Source: JALNZF01 sp049793155 (GTDB lineage: Bacteria; Nitrospirota; UBA9217). From it: DNA of 15,332 nucleotides. Numbering within the stretch: position 1 is the stretch's first letter; each line of letters starts with the position of its first letter. Below are positions 5,870 to 12,704 of the stretch, piece by piece. Location: positions 1-15,332 of the forward strand of contig JBARBN010000171.1 in NCBI GenBank assembly GCA_049793155.1, given 5' to 3'. Position numbers and translations under genes: made by a program. The notes beneath the pieces are model-generated. The model was given only the letters and a program-made list of their open reading frames with translations, did no database searches and had not been told where the DNA came from.

Positions 5870-6603
5870 ACAAGACCGCTGACAGGCCCCGGAGCCTCAA
5901 GAATACATCATTCCGCTACTGTCCCGGGTGCGGGCACACCATCATCCACCGCCTGATCGCCGAGGTCATCGACGAGTTGAACATCCGTGAGCGAACCATC
6001 GGCATCGCACCCGTCGGATGCGCTGTCTTTGCCCATGAGTATTTCAATTTCGACATGCTCGAAGCGGCCCATGGCAGGCCGCCTGCCGCCGCCACCGGCA
6101 TGAAGCGGGTGCGTCCCGACAGCATCGTATTCTCCTATCAGGGCGACGGCGATCTTGCCGCGATCGGGACCGCGGAGATCATCCACGCCGCCAGCCGTGG
6201 AGAGAACATCTCGGTCTTCTTCATCAATAATGCCACATACGGCATGACCGGCGGACAGATGGCGCCGACAACCCTTCTGGGGCAGACCACCACCACGACG
6301 CCGAACGGCAGGGATGGTATTGCGGCGGGCTACCCGCTTCATATGGCCGAGATGCTTGCCACGCTCGAAGGCCCGTCGCTGATCGCCAGGACCTCGATAG
6401 ATTCACCCGCAAACGTAAAGAACACCAGGGGGCTCATTGAGAAGTCCCTCCGCTGCCAGATGGAGAACAAGGGCTTCAGCATGATCGAGATACTATCCGC
6501 CTGCCCCACCAGCTGGAAGATGACCCCCGCCCAAGCCACCATCTGGCTGCGTGAGAAGATGATGGACGTGTTCAAGCTCGGGGTGTTCAAGGATACCCGG
6601 TAA
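5866..6603 (+). CDS. 2-oxoacid:ferredoxin oxidoreductase, beta subunit (TPP)
   Basis: A 245-residue thiamine-diphosphate-binding subunit. CPGCGH (19-24), GC (51-52) and SACPTSW (C213) supply the four Cys expected to bind one 4Fe-4S cluster. The TPP motif runs from GDGD (93-96) to NN (121-122), followed by YGMTGGQMAPTT. These fit the KorB/VorA group. It starts in an ATGA overlap with the alpha stop, with AAAGGAG 5 nt upstream, so translation is coupled and subunits should be made in equal amounts. The residues say little about substrate; 2-oxoglutarate and 2-oxoisovalerate remain possible. The subunit is complete with no missing key residue. Confidence 0.94.
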   Translation: MNKTADRPRSLKNTSFRYCPGCGHTIIHRLIAEVIDELNIRERTIGIAPVGCAVFAHEYFNFDMLEAAHGRPPAAATGMKRVRPDSIVFSYQGDGDLAAIGTAEIIHAASRGENISVFFINNATYGMTGGQMAPTTLLGQTTTTTPNGRDGIAAGYPLHMAEMLATLEGPSLIARTSIDSPANVKNTRGLIEKSLRCQMENKGFSMIEILSACPTSWKMTPAQATIWLREKMMDVFKLGVFKDTR

Positions 6604-6624
6604 ACAGGCGGGACCTGTACCTTT

Positions 6625-7179
6625 ATGGAAAAACGCATTATCATAGCCGGCTCCGGCGGACAGGGCGTGTTGTTCTTCGGGAAGCTGTTGGCCTACGCAG
6701 CCATGCTTGAAGGCAGGGAGGTCACTTGGTTCCCCTCCTACGGGGCCGAGATGCGCGGCGGCACCGCGAACTGCACCGTCATCATATCGGACAGCATGAT
6801 CGGCTCTCCGGTCATCAGGAACCCCGACATGCTGGTGGTCATGAACGATGATTCCTATCGGCGCTTCGTGGAGAAGCTGTCTCCCGGCGGCATCCTGATC
6901 TATGATTCATCGCAGATACAATCCGCAACACCCAGGGAAGGCATCAGGCTCGTCGCGGCGGCTGCCGGCGCCATCGCGTCATCCATGAACAGTGCAAGCC
7001 TCGCGAATATGGCCTTGATGGGCGCGTTCATCGCTGCTACGGGCATCGTCGATATTAAATCATTGCTCAGCGCGCTTGAGGAGATCACCCCCGCTCACCG
7101 GAGGGAACTGCTCAAGGTCAACAAGGACATCCTCATGAAGGGATATGAGTGTCTGCATGGTTCAAACGGAATTTGTTAA
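6625..7179 (+). CDS. 2-oxoacid:ferredoxin oxidoreductase, gamma subunit
   Basis: A 184-residue gamma subunit of the KorC/VorC type (pyruvate:ferredoxin oxidoreductase catalytic domain III). The N-terminal glycine motif GSGGQGV (9-15) and PSYGAEMRGG (37-46) are the family signatures; a conserved ASLANMALMGAF-type segment follows. It lies 21 bp after the beta gene and is the last clear gene of the operon. The upstream GGCGGGA is a weak ribosome-binding site, farther from the ATG than usual. Together the three genes encode a complete three-subunit enzyme of the alpha-beta-gamma kind, without the ferredoxin-like delta subunit found in many VOR and some KOR enzymes. Confidence 0.93.
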   Translation: MEKRIIIAGSGGQGVLFFGKLLAYAAMLEGREVTWFPSYGAEMRGGTANCTVIISDSMIGSPVIRNPDMLVVMNDDSYRRFVEKLSPGGILIYDSSQIQSATPREGIRLVAAAAGAIASSMNSASLANMALMGAFIAATGIVDIKSLLSALEEITPAHRRELLKVNKDILMKGYECLHGSNGIC

Positions 7180-7295
7180 AGGCGCTTGCCACGAACGGTA
7201 TTCTGCTGACCGAAGACCCAATCCTGCTGAAGCGATGAGCCACTGTTCAGCAAGGCCGTCCGGCGCCATAACCTGAAGAAAAATAAAACGAAAAC

Positions 7296-7324
7296 TTGAC
7301 ACCCCCAGCGAAATGTGTTAATTT
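7296..7324 (+). promoter_or_regulatory. Likely promoter of the receiver-protein operon
   Basis: A perfect -35 TTGACA (7296-7301) is followed after 17 bp by TAATTT (7319-7324), a poor -10 that is helped by a TGn extension (7316-7318). It overlaps an inverted repeat (7316-7332). The start would be near 7331, about 33 nt ahead of the 39-codon ORF. Confidence 0.55.
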
Positions 7325-7332
7325 TTTTAACA
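7316..7332. promoter_or_regulatory. Inverted repeat overlapping the -10, possible operator
   Basis: TGTTAA (7316-7321), a TTTTT spacer and TTAACA (7327-7332) form a perfect inverted repeat lying across the -10 and predicted start. This position suits a repressor site; an AT-rich hairpin this weak is unlikely to be a terminator. Confidence 0.4.
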
Positions 7333-7363
7333 TGCCCGAGCACCGCGTAAAAAGGTGACATCA

Positions 7364-7483
7364 ATGGCCAAAATACTGATCGCGGTCGACAGCATGGCGG
7401 AACTCCGGATATTTAACAAGGCACTCTCATCGACAGGCTATTCCGTAATTCTCGATTTTGAAAGGCTGCTCCATGCCAGTTAA
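7364..7483 (+). CDS. 39-residue ORF resembling a receiver N-terminus
   Basis: ATG at 7364 has an excellent ribosome-binding site, AAGGTGA (7352-7358), 5 nt upstream. The product starts MAKILIAVDSMAELRIFNKA and continues SSTGYSVILDF before TAA (7481-7483). It resembles the first strand, helix and second strand of a receiver domain, like the start of the next protein (PVKILLADKS). It overlaps that gene by 11 bp. It could be the broken end of a duplicated receiver gene or a leader peptide whose translation feeds ribosomes onto the receiver gene. No catalytic Asp is included, so it cannot be a working receiver. Confidence 0.55.
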   Translation: MAKILIAVDSMAELRIFNKALSSTGYSVILDFERLLHAS

Positions 7484-9530
7484 AATTCTATTGGCCGACA
7501 AGAGCATCACGATCCAGAAGGTGGTGGAGATGCTTTTTTCGGGAAGAGACTACGAGATCGTCTGCGCGAGCGATGGCGAGACGGCACTGAACGAAGCAAT
7601 GCGGGTCGTCCCCGATGTGGTGCTTGTGGACGTGGATTTACCGCGCATCGACGGCTATTCTTTTGCGTCGCGGCTGAAACAGACGCCTCAGCTGGCACAG
7701 ACGCCGGTCATCCTCATGATGAGCAGGGACGACGTTTACGACGATGCAAAGGGCAAGCAGTCCGGGATTCTCGACAATATTGCCAAGCCCTTCGAGTCCC
7801 AGGAACTTATCGGGAAAGTGAAAAAGGCTCTTGGCGCGGCCCCGCCGCGGCGTAGCGAGCCGTCGCCTTCCATCGCGAGCCAGCGAGCAGCGCCCGAACG
7901 TCCGGCACCCCCGGCGGCTCCGGTTGCGCCACCAGCGGCACAGGCAGCACCACCCAAACCCCCAAAGGCCGCACCCGCGGATATCTTTGATATTATCAGC
8001 GAAGCCCCATCTCCGGCGGACCTCCGGCGACCAGCCGCATCAACCGAAGATGAAACTGTATACGAAGTTGAACCCGTCGTGGAAGAGGTTGAAGAACCGC
8101 TCGCCCGCGAAGTTGCAAAGGCCCTGCCTGTCGGCGCCAAGGCTGTGGAAGAGATGCGCGCCGGGCTGGGTCTGAACAAGGAGTCAGAGGCGCCTCAACC
8201 CGGGATCGCCGACTTTGGATCCCACGATGCGACAACCTGGCAGGTAGGGGGCGCCCTGCCCAAAACTCCAGGACCTTCACATCAGCAACCCTCGCCGTCT
8301 TCGGCCCAGAGCCCGATGTTGTCTGAGGCTGAAATACGCAGGATGGCGGAAGATGCCATCGCAAAGATGGCCCGGGAGGTCTTCGCCAATCTGCCGCCGG
8401 TTCAACCGCCGAAGATCTCCGATGATGTTCTTCGCGCCATGGTAGAGGAAAAGGTCACCAGTCTCACGAAAGAAGCCCAGGCAAAGATGCCGCCGCCCAA
8501 ACCGCAAGAGCCGGCACTCACGGCGGCCGGGGCGCGAAAAATAGCTGAAGACCTTGTTGCCGGGATGGCAAAAGACATCGTTGCCATAATTCCCACTGCT
8601 CAACCGAAGATTTCCGATGAGACCCTTCGCGCCATGGTTGGGGAAGAGGTCACGCGCAAAACAAATGAGACCCTGGCTGCCATGCCCAAACCATTGACGC
8701 TCTCGGCAAGCGAGGCACGTGGCATAGCAGAAGAGGTTGTCGCCACAGCGGCGAAGAACATCGTCGCCCAGATCCCCCCAGCCCAGCCGCAGATTTCGCC
8801 TGATATCCTTCGCGCCATGGTCGCTGAAGAAGTCGCGAGCAAGATGGCCGCGGCCGCAGCGCAGTCGCTGCCCGTCCCCTCACCGGCCCTTACGGTGAGC
8901 GATATGTGGAGCGTATCTGAAGAAGCCGTCCAGAGGATCGCGCGGGAATATTTTGACAAGCAGCCTTTGCCGCAATCCCCGCAGATCTCAGATGAGGCCC
9001 TTCGCGCCATGGTGGAGGCAAAAGTCTCGAGCCTGACAAAAGAGACGCTGGAAAAGATGCCTGCTGCCGGTCCGTCTTCCCTTTCCGCGAGCGATATGTG
9101 GAGTATGGCCGACGAGGCCGTCGAGAGGGTCGCAAGAGAGTTCTTTGAAAAGCAGCCATTGACGCAGGCACCCAAGCGGTCCGACGATGCGCTGAGGAAC
9201 ATGGTCGAACAAGTGGCGGCGAAGTCGGTGGACGAGGCACTCGAAAAAAAGGCCGTTTCGAATTCGACGGCGCTTCCCAAGAGCGAACTCAGGACGATGG
9301 CCGAAGAGACCGTCTCCCGGATGGCGCTGGAAATATTCAGCGATATGACGCCGCCCATTCCAAAGATCTCCGAGGACACGGTGCGGAAAGGGATCGAGGA
9401 GGCCGTAAAGTTGATCGCACGGGAAGTCGCGCGGGAAGTGATCGAAAAAGTGGCCTGGGAAACGGTTCCTCAACTGGCAGAGGTCATGATCAAAGAGGAA
9501 ATAGAGCGGTTGAAAGCGATGGAGTCGTAG
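7473..9530 (+). CDS. Receiver-domain protein with long repeat region
   Basis: A 685-residue response-regulator-like protein. Residues 1-121 form a receiver domain: D9 of the acidic pocket, phosphoacceptor D53 (LVDVDLPRIDGY), S84 and K105 (AKPF); the second acidic residue is K10. The ITIQKVV helix is shared with receivers of delta-proteobacterial type. A Pro/Ala-rich linker (about 125-180) follows, then six degenerate repeats of 61-65 residues from about 283 on, each pairing an EE.V..MAREIF-type helix with an ISD..LRAMVEE motif (LRAM-like cores at 320, 385, 446, 510, 574, 637). The C-terminus REVIEKVAWETVPQLAEVM is conserved-looking and acts perhaps as a docking helix. No output DNA-binding domain is seen. 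The ATG at 7473 (AAAGG 7 nt upstream) is preferred over an in-frame TTG at 7458. Role unknown; a scaffold or signalling partner is plausible. Confidence 0.85.
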   Translation: MPVKILLADKSITIQKVVEMLFSGRDYEIVCASDGETALNEAMRVVPDVVLVDVDLPRIDGYSFASRLKQTPQLAQTPVILMMSRDDVYDDAKGKQSGILDNIAKPFESQELIGKVKKALGAAPPRRSEPSPSIASQRAAPERPAPPAAPVAPPAAQAAPPKPPKAAPADIFDIISEAPSPADLRRPAASTEDETVYEVEPVVEEVEEPLAREVAKALPVGAKAVEEMRAGLGLNKESEAPQPGIADFGSHDATTWQVGGALPKTPGPSHQQPSPSSAQSPMLSEAEIRRMAEDAIAKMAREVFANLPPVQPPKISDDVLRAMVEEKVTSLTKEAQAKMPPPKPQEPALTAAGARKIAEDLVAGMAKDIVAIIPTAQPKISDETLRAMVGEEVTRKTNETLAAMPKPLTLSASEARGIAEEVVATAAKNIVAQIPPAQPQISPDILRAMVAEEVASKMAAAAAQSLPVPSPALTVSDMWSVSEEAVQRIAREYFDKQPLPQSPQISDEALRAMVEAKVSSLTKETLEKMPAAGPSSLSASDMWSMADEAVERVAREFFEKQPLTQAPKRSDDALRNMVEQVAAKSVDEALEKKAVSNSTALPKSELRTMAEETVSRMALEIFSDMTPPIPKISEDTVRKGIEEAVKLIAREVAREVIEKVAWETVPQLAEVMIKEEIERLKAMES
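8319..9460 (+). repeat. Six in-frame tandem repeats within the receiver protein
   Basis: The DNA word CTTCGCGCCATGGT recurs exactly at 8430, 8625, 8808 and 9000 (steps of 195, 183 and 192 bp), with diverged versions near 9192 and 9381. Step sizes are all multiples of three. The identical DNA in four units points to recent duplication or gene conversion inside the gene; the outer units have drifted. Confidence 0.85.
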
Positions 9531-9556
9531 GTATATAATTACCAGAATCCAGGCAC

Positions 9557-9645
9557 CAAATCCCAAATAAGCTCCAAAAAACCAAGCATCAAATGGCAAC
9601 CGCAGTGAATTTGGTAATTGGTAATTGGAATTTATTTGGGATTTG
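9557..9645. repeat. AT-rich element with 14-bp inverted repeat
   Basis: CAAATCCCAAATAA (9557-9570) and TTATTTGGGATTTG (9632-9645) are perfect inverted copies 61 bp apart. Between them is a short tandem GGTAATTGGTAATTGG (9613-9628). Sequences built on TTTGGGATTTGG/GGTAATTGG are, from memory, a recurrent intergenic repeat in Desulfobacterota- and Nitrospirota-like genomes. It looks like a non-coding mobile or dispersed element. Confidence 0.6.
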
Positions 9646-9671
9646 TCTTTTGAGATTTATGATCTATATTA

Positions 9672-9697
9672 AGGGGACTTGCTCCCCTCTTTTATTT
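9672..9697 (+). terminator. Intrinsic terminator after the receiver gene
   Basis: AGGGGA (9672-9677) and TCCCCT (9683-9688) form a 6-bp stem with a CTTGC loop, followed by CTTTTATTT. It stands 142 nt downstream of the receiver gene and separates it from valS. Confidence 0.75.
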
Positions 9698-9717
9698 GGA
9701 CGACGATGTGCGTGTAA

Positions 9718-9825
9718 ACCCTGTTAGAGAACACGTTTTCTCATGATGACAGTTTTGTGCTCGCTACCGCAATTTTTCATGTATTGCATTAATCGCCGAC
9801 AAGAGTCAGCTTCCTCTAACGGGGT
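9718..9825 (+). promoter_or_regulatory. Long-range pairing in the valS upstream region
   Basis: ACCCTGTTAGAG (9718-9729) is complementary over all 12 positions (one G-U) to CTCTAACGGGGT (9814-9825), which directly abuts the ribosome-binding site AAAGGAG (9826-9832). A competing hairpin, GAGAA (9727-9731) with TTCTC (9738-9742), shares bases with the 5' arm. No T-box consensus is present. The function is unproven; it may be a leader switch or a palindromic insertion. Confidence 0.4.
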
Positions 9826-9842
9826 AAAGGAGATCGCGCTTC

Positions 9843-12674
9843 ATGTCAGGGAAAGAATTGCCCAAGGCCTATGATCCGAAGTCTGTAGAAGAAAAATGGT
9901 ACGCCTTTTGGACTGAGAAAAAGTATTTTCATGCAGATGAAAATGCGCGCAGCGTTCCTTTTTCGATCGTGATCCCCCCGCCGAACGTGACCGGCTCGCT
10001 CCATATCGGCCATGCGTTGAACGCCACGCTCCAGGATATCCTTGTCCGATGGATGCGCATGTCCGGCAGGAACACGCTCTGGGTACCGGGTACCGACCAT
10101 GCGGGGATCGCAACTCAGAACGTGGTCGAGCGCCAGCTGGCGAAGGAGCATATCGACCGCCATCAGCTCGGGAGAGAGCAGTTTGTCAGTAAGGTCTGGG
10201 ACTGGAAACGGGAATACGGCGGCAGGATCATAAACCAGCTGAAGCGCATGGGCGCGTCATGTGACTGGGACCGGGAACGGTTCACGATGGACCCCGGCCT
10301 TTCGAAGGCCGTTATTGAGGTTTTTGTCACTCTTCACGATGAAGGTCTCATCTACCGAGGCGAAAGGCTTATCAACTGGTGTCCGCGCTGCCACACCGCA
10401 CTTTCGGACATCGAAGTGGAGCACGAGGACGAGAAGGGCAAGCTGTACCATATTGCCTATCCCCTGAGCCACGACCACAATATCCGGCTGACCGTCGCGA
10501 CCACGCGGCCCGAGACCATGCTCGGCGACACTGCCGTCGCGGTACACCCGCTTGATCCGCGCTATAAGGACCTGATCGGCAAGACCATTGACCTGCCGCT
10601 TACGGGCAGGAAGATCCCGATCATCGGTGACTCGATCCTCGTTGACCTGGAGTTCGGGACCGGCGCCGTCAAGGTCACTCCCGCGCACGACTTCAACGAT
10701 TATGAGGCTGGACAGCGTCAGAAACCGGAGCTGCCCCGCATAAAAATACTGAATGACAGGGCGGAGATCCGCGGCGATATTCCGTCCGTGCTGCCGGACG
10801 TTCTCAAGCTGATAGCGGGAAAGCCGGCAAAGAAGGCGCGCGGCATGGTGGTGGAACTGCTTCAGGAGCGGGGCTTCATGGTCAAGACCGATGACCACGC
10901 GCATTCCGTCGGCAAGTGCTACCGCTGCAAGTCCATTGTCGAGCCGTATCTTTCTCCCCAGTGGTTCGTGAAGACCGGGCCTCTTGCCGGGCCCGCGATC
11001 AAGGCTGTGGAGGACGGTACGGTGCAGTTTGTTCCCAAGGGTTGGGAGAACACCTACTTCGAGTGGATGCGTAACATCAAGGACTGGTGCATCTCCCGCC
11101 AGATCTGGTGGGGGCATCAAATACCGGCATGGTATTGCAGGAAGTGTGATAAGAGCGTTCTCATTTCAAAAATCGGAGCGGGTGCAGTTGACGACGGTGG
11201 GAGCATGCCAATTCCGACGGAGGAAGTGGTAACAATAAGCGTCGATGCCGCAGCGATCGTCCAGAGGGAGGCGCCAAAGCAATGTCCCCGCTGCGGCTCT
11301 CATGATCTGATTCGAGACCCCGATGTGCTCGATACGTGGTTCTCGTCGGCGCTCTGGCCTTTCTCCACGCTTGGATGGCCGGACAAGACCAAAGAGGTCG
11401 AGACGTATTACCCCACCTCGGTGCTGGTCACCAGCTTTGATATCATCTTCTTTTGGGTGGCGAGGATGATCATGATGGGGCTCCACTTCAAGCGCGAGGT
11501 GCCTTTCCGGCAGGTCTATATCCATGCGCTCGTACGCGACGCAGAAGGCCAGAAGATGAGCAAGTCCAAGGGCAATGTGATCGACCCGCTCGTGATGATC
11601 GACCAGTATGGCACCGATGCCTTCCGGTTCACGCTCACGGCCTTTGCCGCGCAGGGCAGGGATATCAAGCTTGCACCGGAGCGTATCGAAGGCTACCGCA
11701 ACTTCGCGAACAAGATCTGGAACGCGAGCAGGTTCGTGTTCATGAACCTTGAAGAAGATTTCACTCCGAACGCCGGACTCGTAACGCCGAACACGTCCCT
11801 CGCCGATCGCTGGATCCTCTCGCGTCTGAACGCGGCCGCGAAAGACGTGCAGGCCGCTCTTATTGACTTCCGGTACAACGACATCGCCTCCTCGCTTTAT
11901 TACTTCATCTGGCACGAGTACTGTGACTGGTATCTCGAGTTGTCCAAGCCGGTTTTATACGAGGAGAAGGGATCTGCATCACGGCAAGCGACACTGACCG
12001 TGCTTGCCCATGTTCTCGAAACAGCGCTTCGCCTTCTGCATCCGATCATGCCGTTCATCACGGAGGAAATCTGGCAAACGCTGCCGGAAGCAGTTCGGAG
12101 CTCGGAGTTCGGAGTCCAGAGTAAGAACCAGAAAAACAAAATCGAGTCGATCATGGTGGCGGATTATCCGGTGGCGGATGAGAAACTGATCAACGCCGAG
12201 ATCGAGCGCGACATGCAGATGGTGATGGAGCTGATCCTCGCGATCAGGAACATTCGCGGCGAGATGAACATAGCGCCATCCATGCAGATAAGCGTCATCG
12301 TGAAAGTGGAGACCGGGGAGCTTGGCGAGCACCTTGAGAAAAGCGCGGGCTATGCCAAGACCCTGGCGCGGATCAAGGAGCTGCGCATAGGCGTGTCTGA
12401 AGCAAAGCCCGGGTCCGTCGCAACGGCGGTGATCGCCGGCGCCGAGGTCTATGTCCCGCTCGAAGGCATTCTCGATCTTACCCAGGAACGAGACCGGCTC
12501 CAGAAAGAGATCGCAAAGTTCTCAAAAGACATCGAGGTATTCGCAAAAAAACTTTCCAACAGGAATTTTGTTGATAAGGCGCCAAAGGAAGTTGTCGAAA
12601 AAGACACGGCGAAGCTCGAAGAGTTCAGGGTGAAAAGGGAGAAGCTTGAGCAGAGCCTGAAGATGCTGGGGTAA
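9843..12674 (+). CDS. valS: Valyl-tRNA synthetase
   Basis: A 943-residue class I aminoacyl-tRNA synthetase that charges tRNA-Val in the cytoplasm. PPPNVTGSLHIGH ends in the HIGH motif (54-57) and KMSKS is at 571-575. The editing domain shows ATTRPET (219-225), the site that clears Thr-tRNA-Val. DVLDTWFSSALWPFS starts at 494. Four CXXC pairs (180/183, 359/362, 432/435, 481/484) suggest zinc sites. NWCPRCHTALSD and the C-terminal coiled coil (about 879-943, LTQERDRLQKEI) are ValRS hallmarks and rule out IleRS and LeuRS. AAAGGAG lies 10 nt from the ATG. The oddity is an insertion at about 751-767 (VRSSEFGVQSKNQKNKI) in the anticodon-binding domain, encoded by a dispersed-repeat sequence; the frame stays open, so the enzyme should function. 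Confidence 0.97.
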   Translation: MSGKELPKAYDPKSVEEKWYAFWTEKKYFHADENARSVPFSIVIPPPNVTGSLHIGHALNATLQDILVRWMRMSGRNTLWVPGTDHAGIATQNVVERQLAKEHIDRHQLGREQFVSKVWDWKREYGGRIINQLKRMGASCDWDRERFTMDPGLSKAVIEVFVTLHDEGLIYRGERLINWCPRCHTALSDIEVEHEDEKGKLYHIAYPLSHDHNIRLTVATTRPETMLGDTAVAVHPLDPRYKDLIGKTIDLPLTGRKIPIIGDSILVDLEFGTGAVKVTPAHDFNDYEAGQRQKPELPRIKILNDRAEIRGDIPSVLPDVLKLIAGKPAKKARGMVVELLQERGFMVKTDDHAHSVGKCYRCKSIVEPYLSPQWFVKTGPLAGPAIKAVEDGTVQFVPKGWENTYFEWMRNIKDWCISRQIWWGHQIPAWYCRKCDKSVLISKIGAGAVDDGGSMPIPTEEVVTISVDAAAIVQREAPKQCPRCGSHDLIRDPDVLDTWFSSALWPFSTLGWPDKTKEVETYYPTSVLVTSFDIIFFWVARMIMMGLHFKREVPFRQVYIHALVRDAEGQKMSKSKGNVIDPLVMIDQYGTDAFRFTLTAFAAQGRDIKLAPERIEGYRNFANKIWNASRFVFMNLEEDFTPNAGLVTPNTSLADRWILSRLNAAAKDVQAALIDFRYNDIASSLYYFIWHEYCDWYLELSKPVLYEEKGSASRQATLTVLAHVLETALRLLHPIMPFITEEIWQTLPEAVRSSEFGVQSKNQKNKIESIMVADYPVADEKLINAEIERDMQMVMELILAIRNIRGEMNIAPSMQISVIVKVETGELGEHLEKSAGYAKTLARIKELRIGVSEAKPGSVATAVIAGAEVYVPLEGILDLTQERDRLQKEIAKFSKDIEVFAKKLSNRNFVDKAPKEVVEKDTAKLEEFRVKREKLEQSLKMLG
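12093..12122 (+). repeat. Short repeat-derived insertion inside valS
   Basis: The tandem GTTCGGAGCTCGGAGTTCGG, continuing as GAGTCCAGAGT, is built from a GTTCGGAG-like unit that I recognise from dispersed intergenic repeats, usually mistranslated as SSEFGVRSSEFGV or, on the other strand, PNSELRTPNSELR. Here it is translated in frame between EEIWQTLPEA and ESIMVADYP of ValRS. Confidence 0.6.
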
Positions 12675-12704
12675 TATAATTTCAAGGAGCGGCGTTTAAG
12701 CCTC

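Larger units (their letters stand above)
9531..9842. other. Intergenic gap before valS
   Basis: No coding sequence is seen in this 312-bp stretch. The first 120 bp are clearly more AT-rich than the surroundings and carry an inverted repeat (9557-9645). A terminator follows (9672-9697), then a 100-nt region with a long-range inverted repeat that reaches the valS ribosome-binding site. I do not find a convincing valS promoter. Confidence 0.6.

Noticed and set aside
7157..7279. A possible short ORF or gene remnant after the gamma subunit (one frame reads LLKALATNGILLTEDP)
   Set aside because: The pieces look protein-like but are under 40 residues, lack a start signal and match no family I can name.
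8600..9379. Long minus-strand ORFs opposite the receiver protein and the oxidoreductase genes
   Set aside because: Low-complexity Ser/Ala-rich or Arg/Gly-rich antisense readings of well-supported plus-strand genes.
9718..9825. An integron attC site, because GTTAGAG and CTCTAAC are paired
   Set aside because: The two heptamers are in the opposite order to the attC outer sites (which read RYYYAAC first and GTTRRRY last), and there is no integrase or cassette structure.
9700..9842. T-box riboswitch controlling valS
   Set aside because: The conserved T-box sequence and a following terminator are not present.
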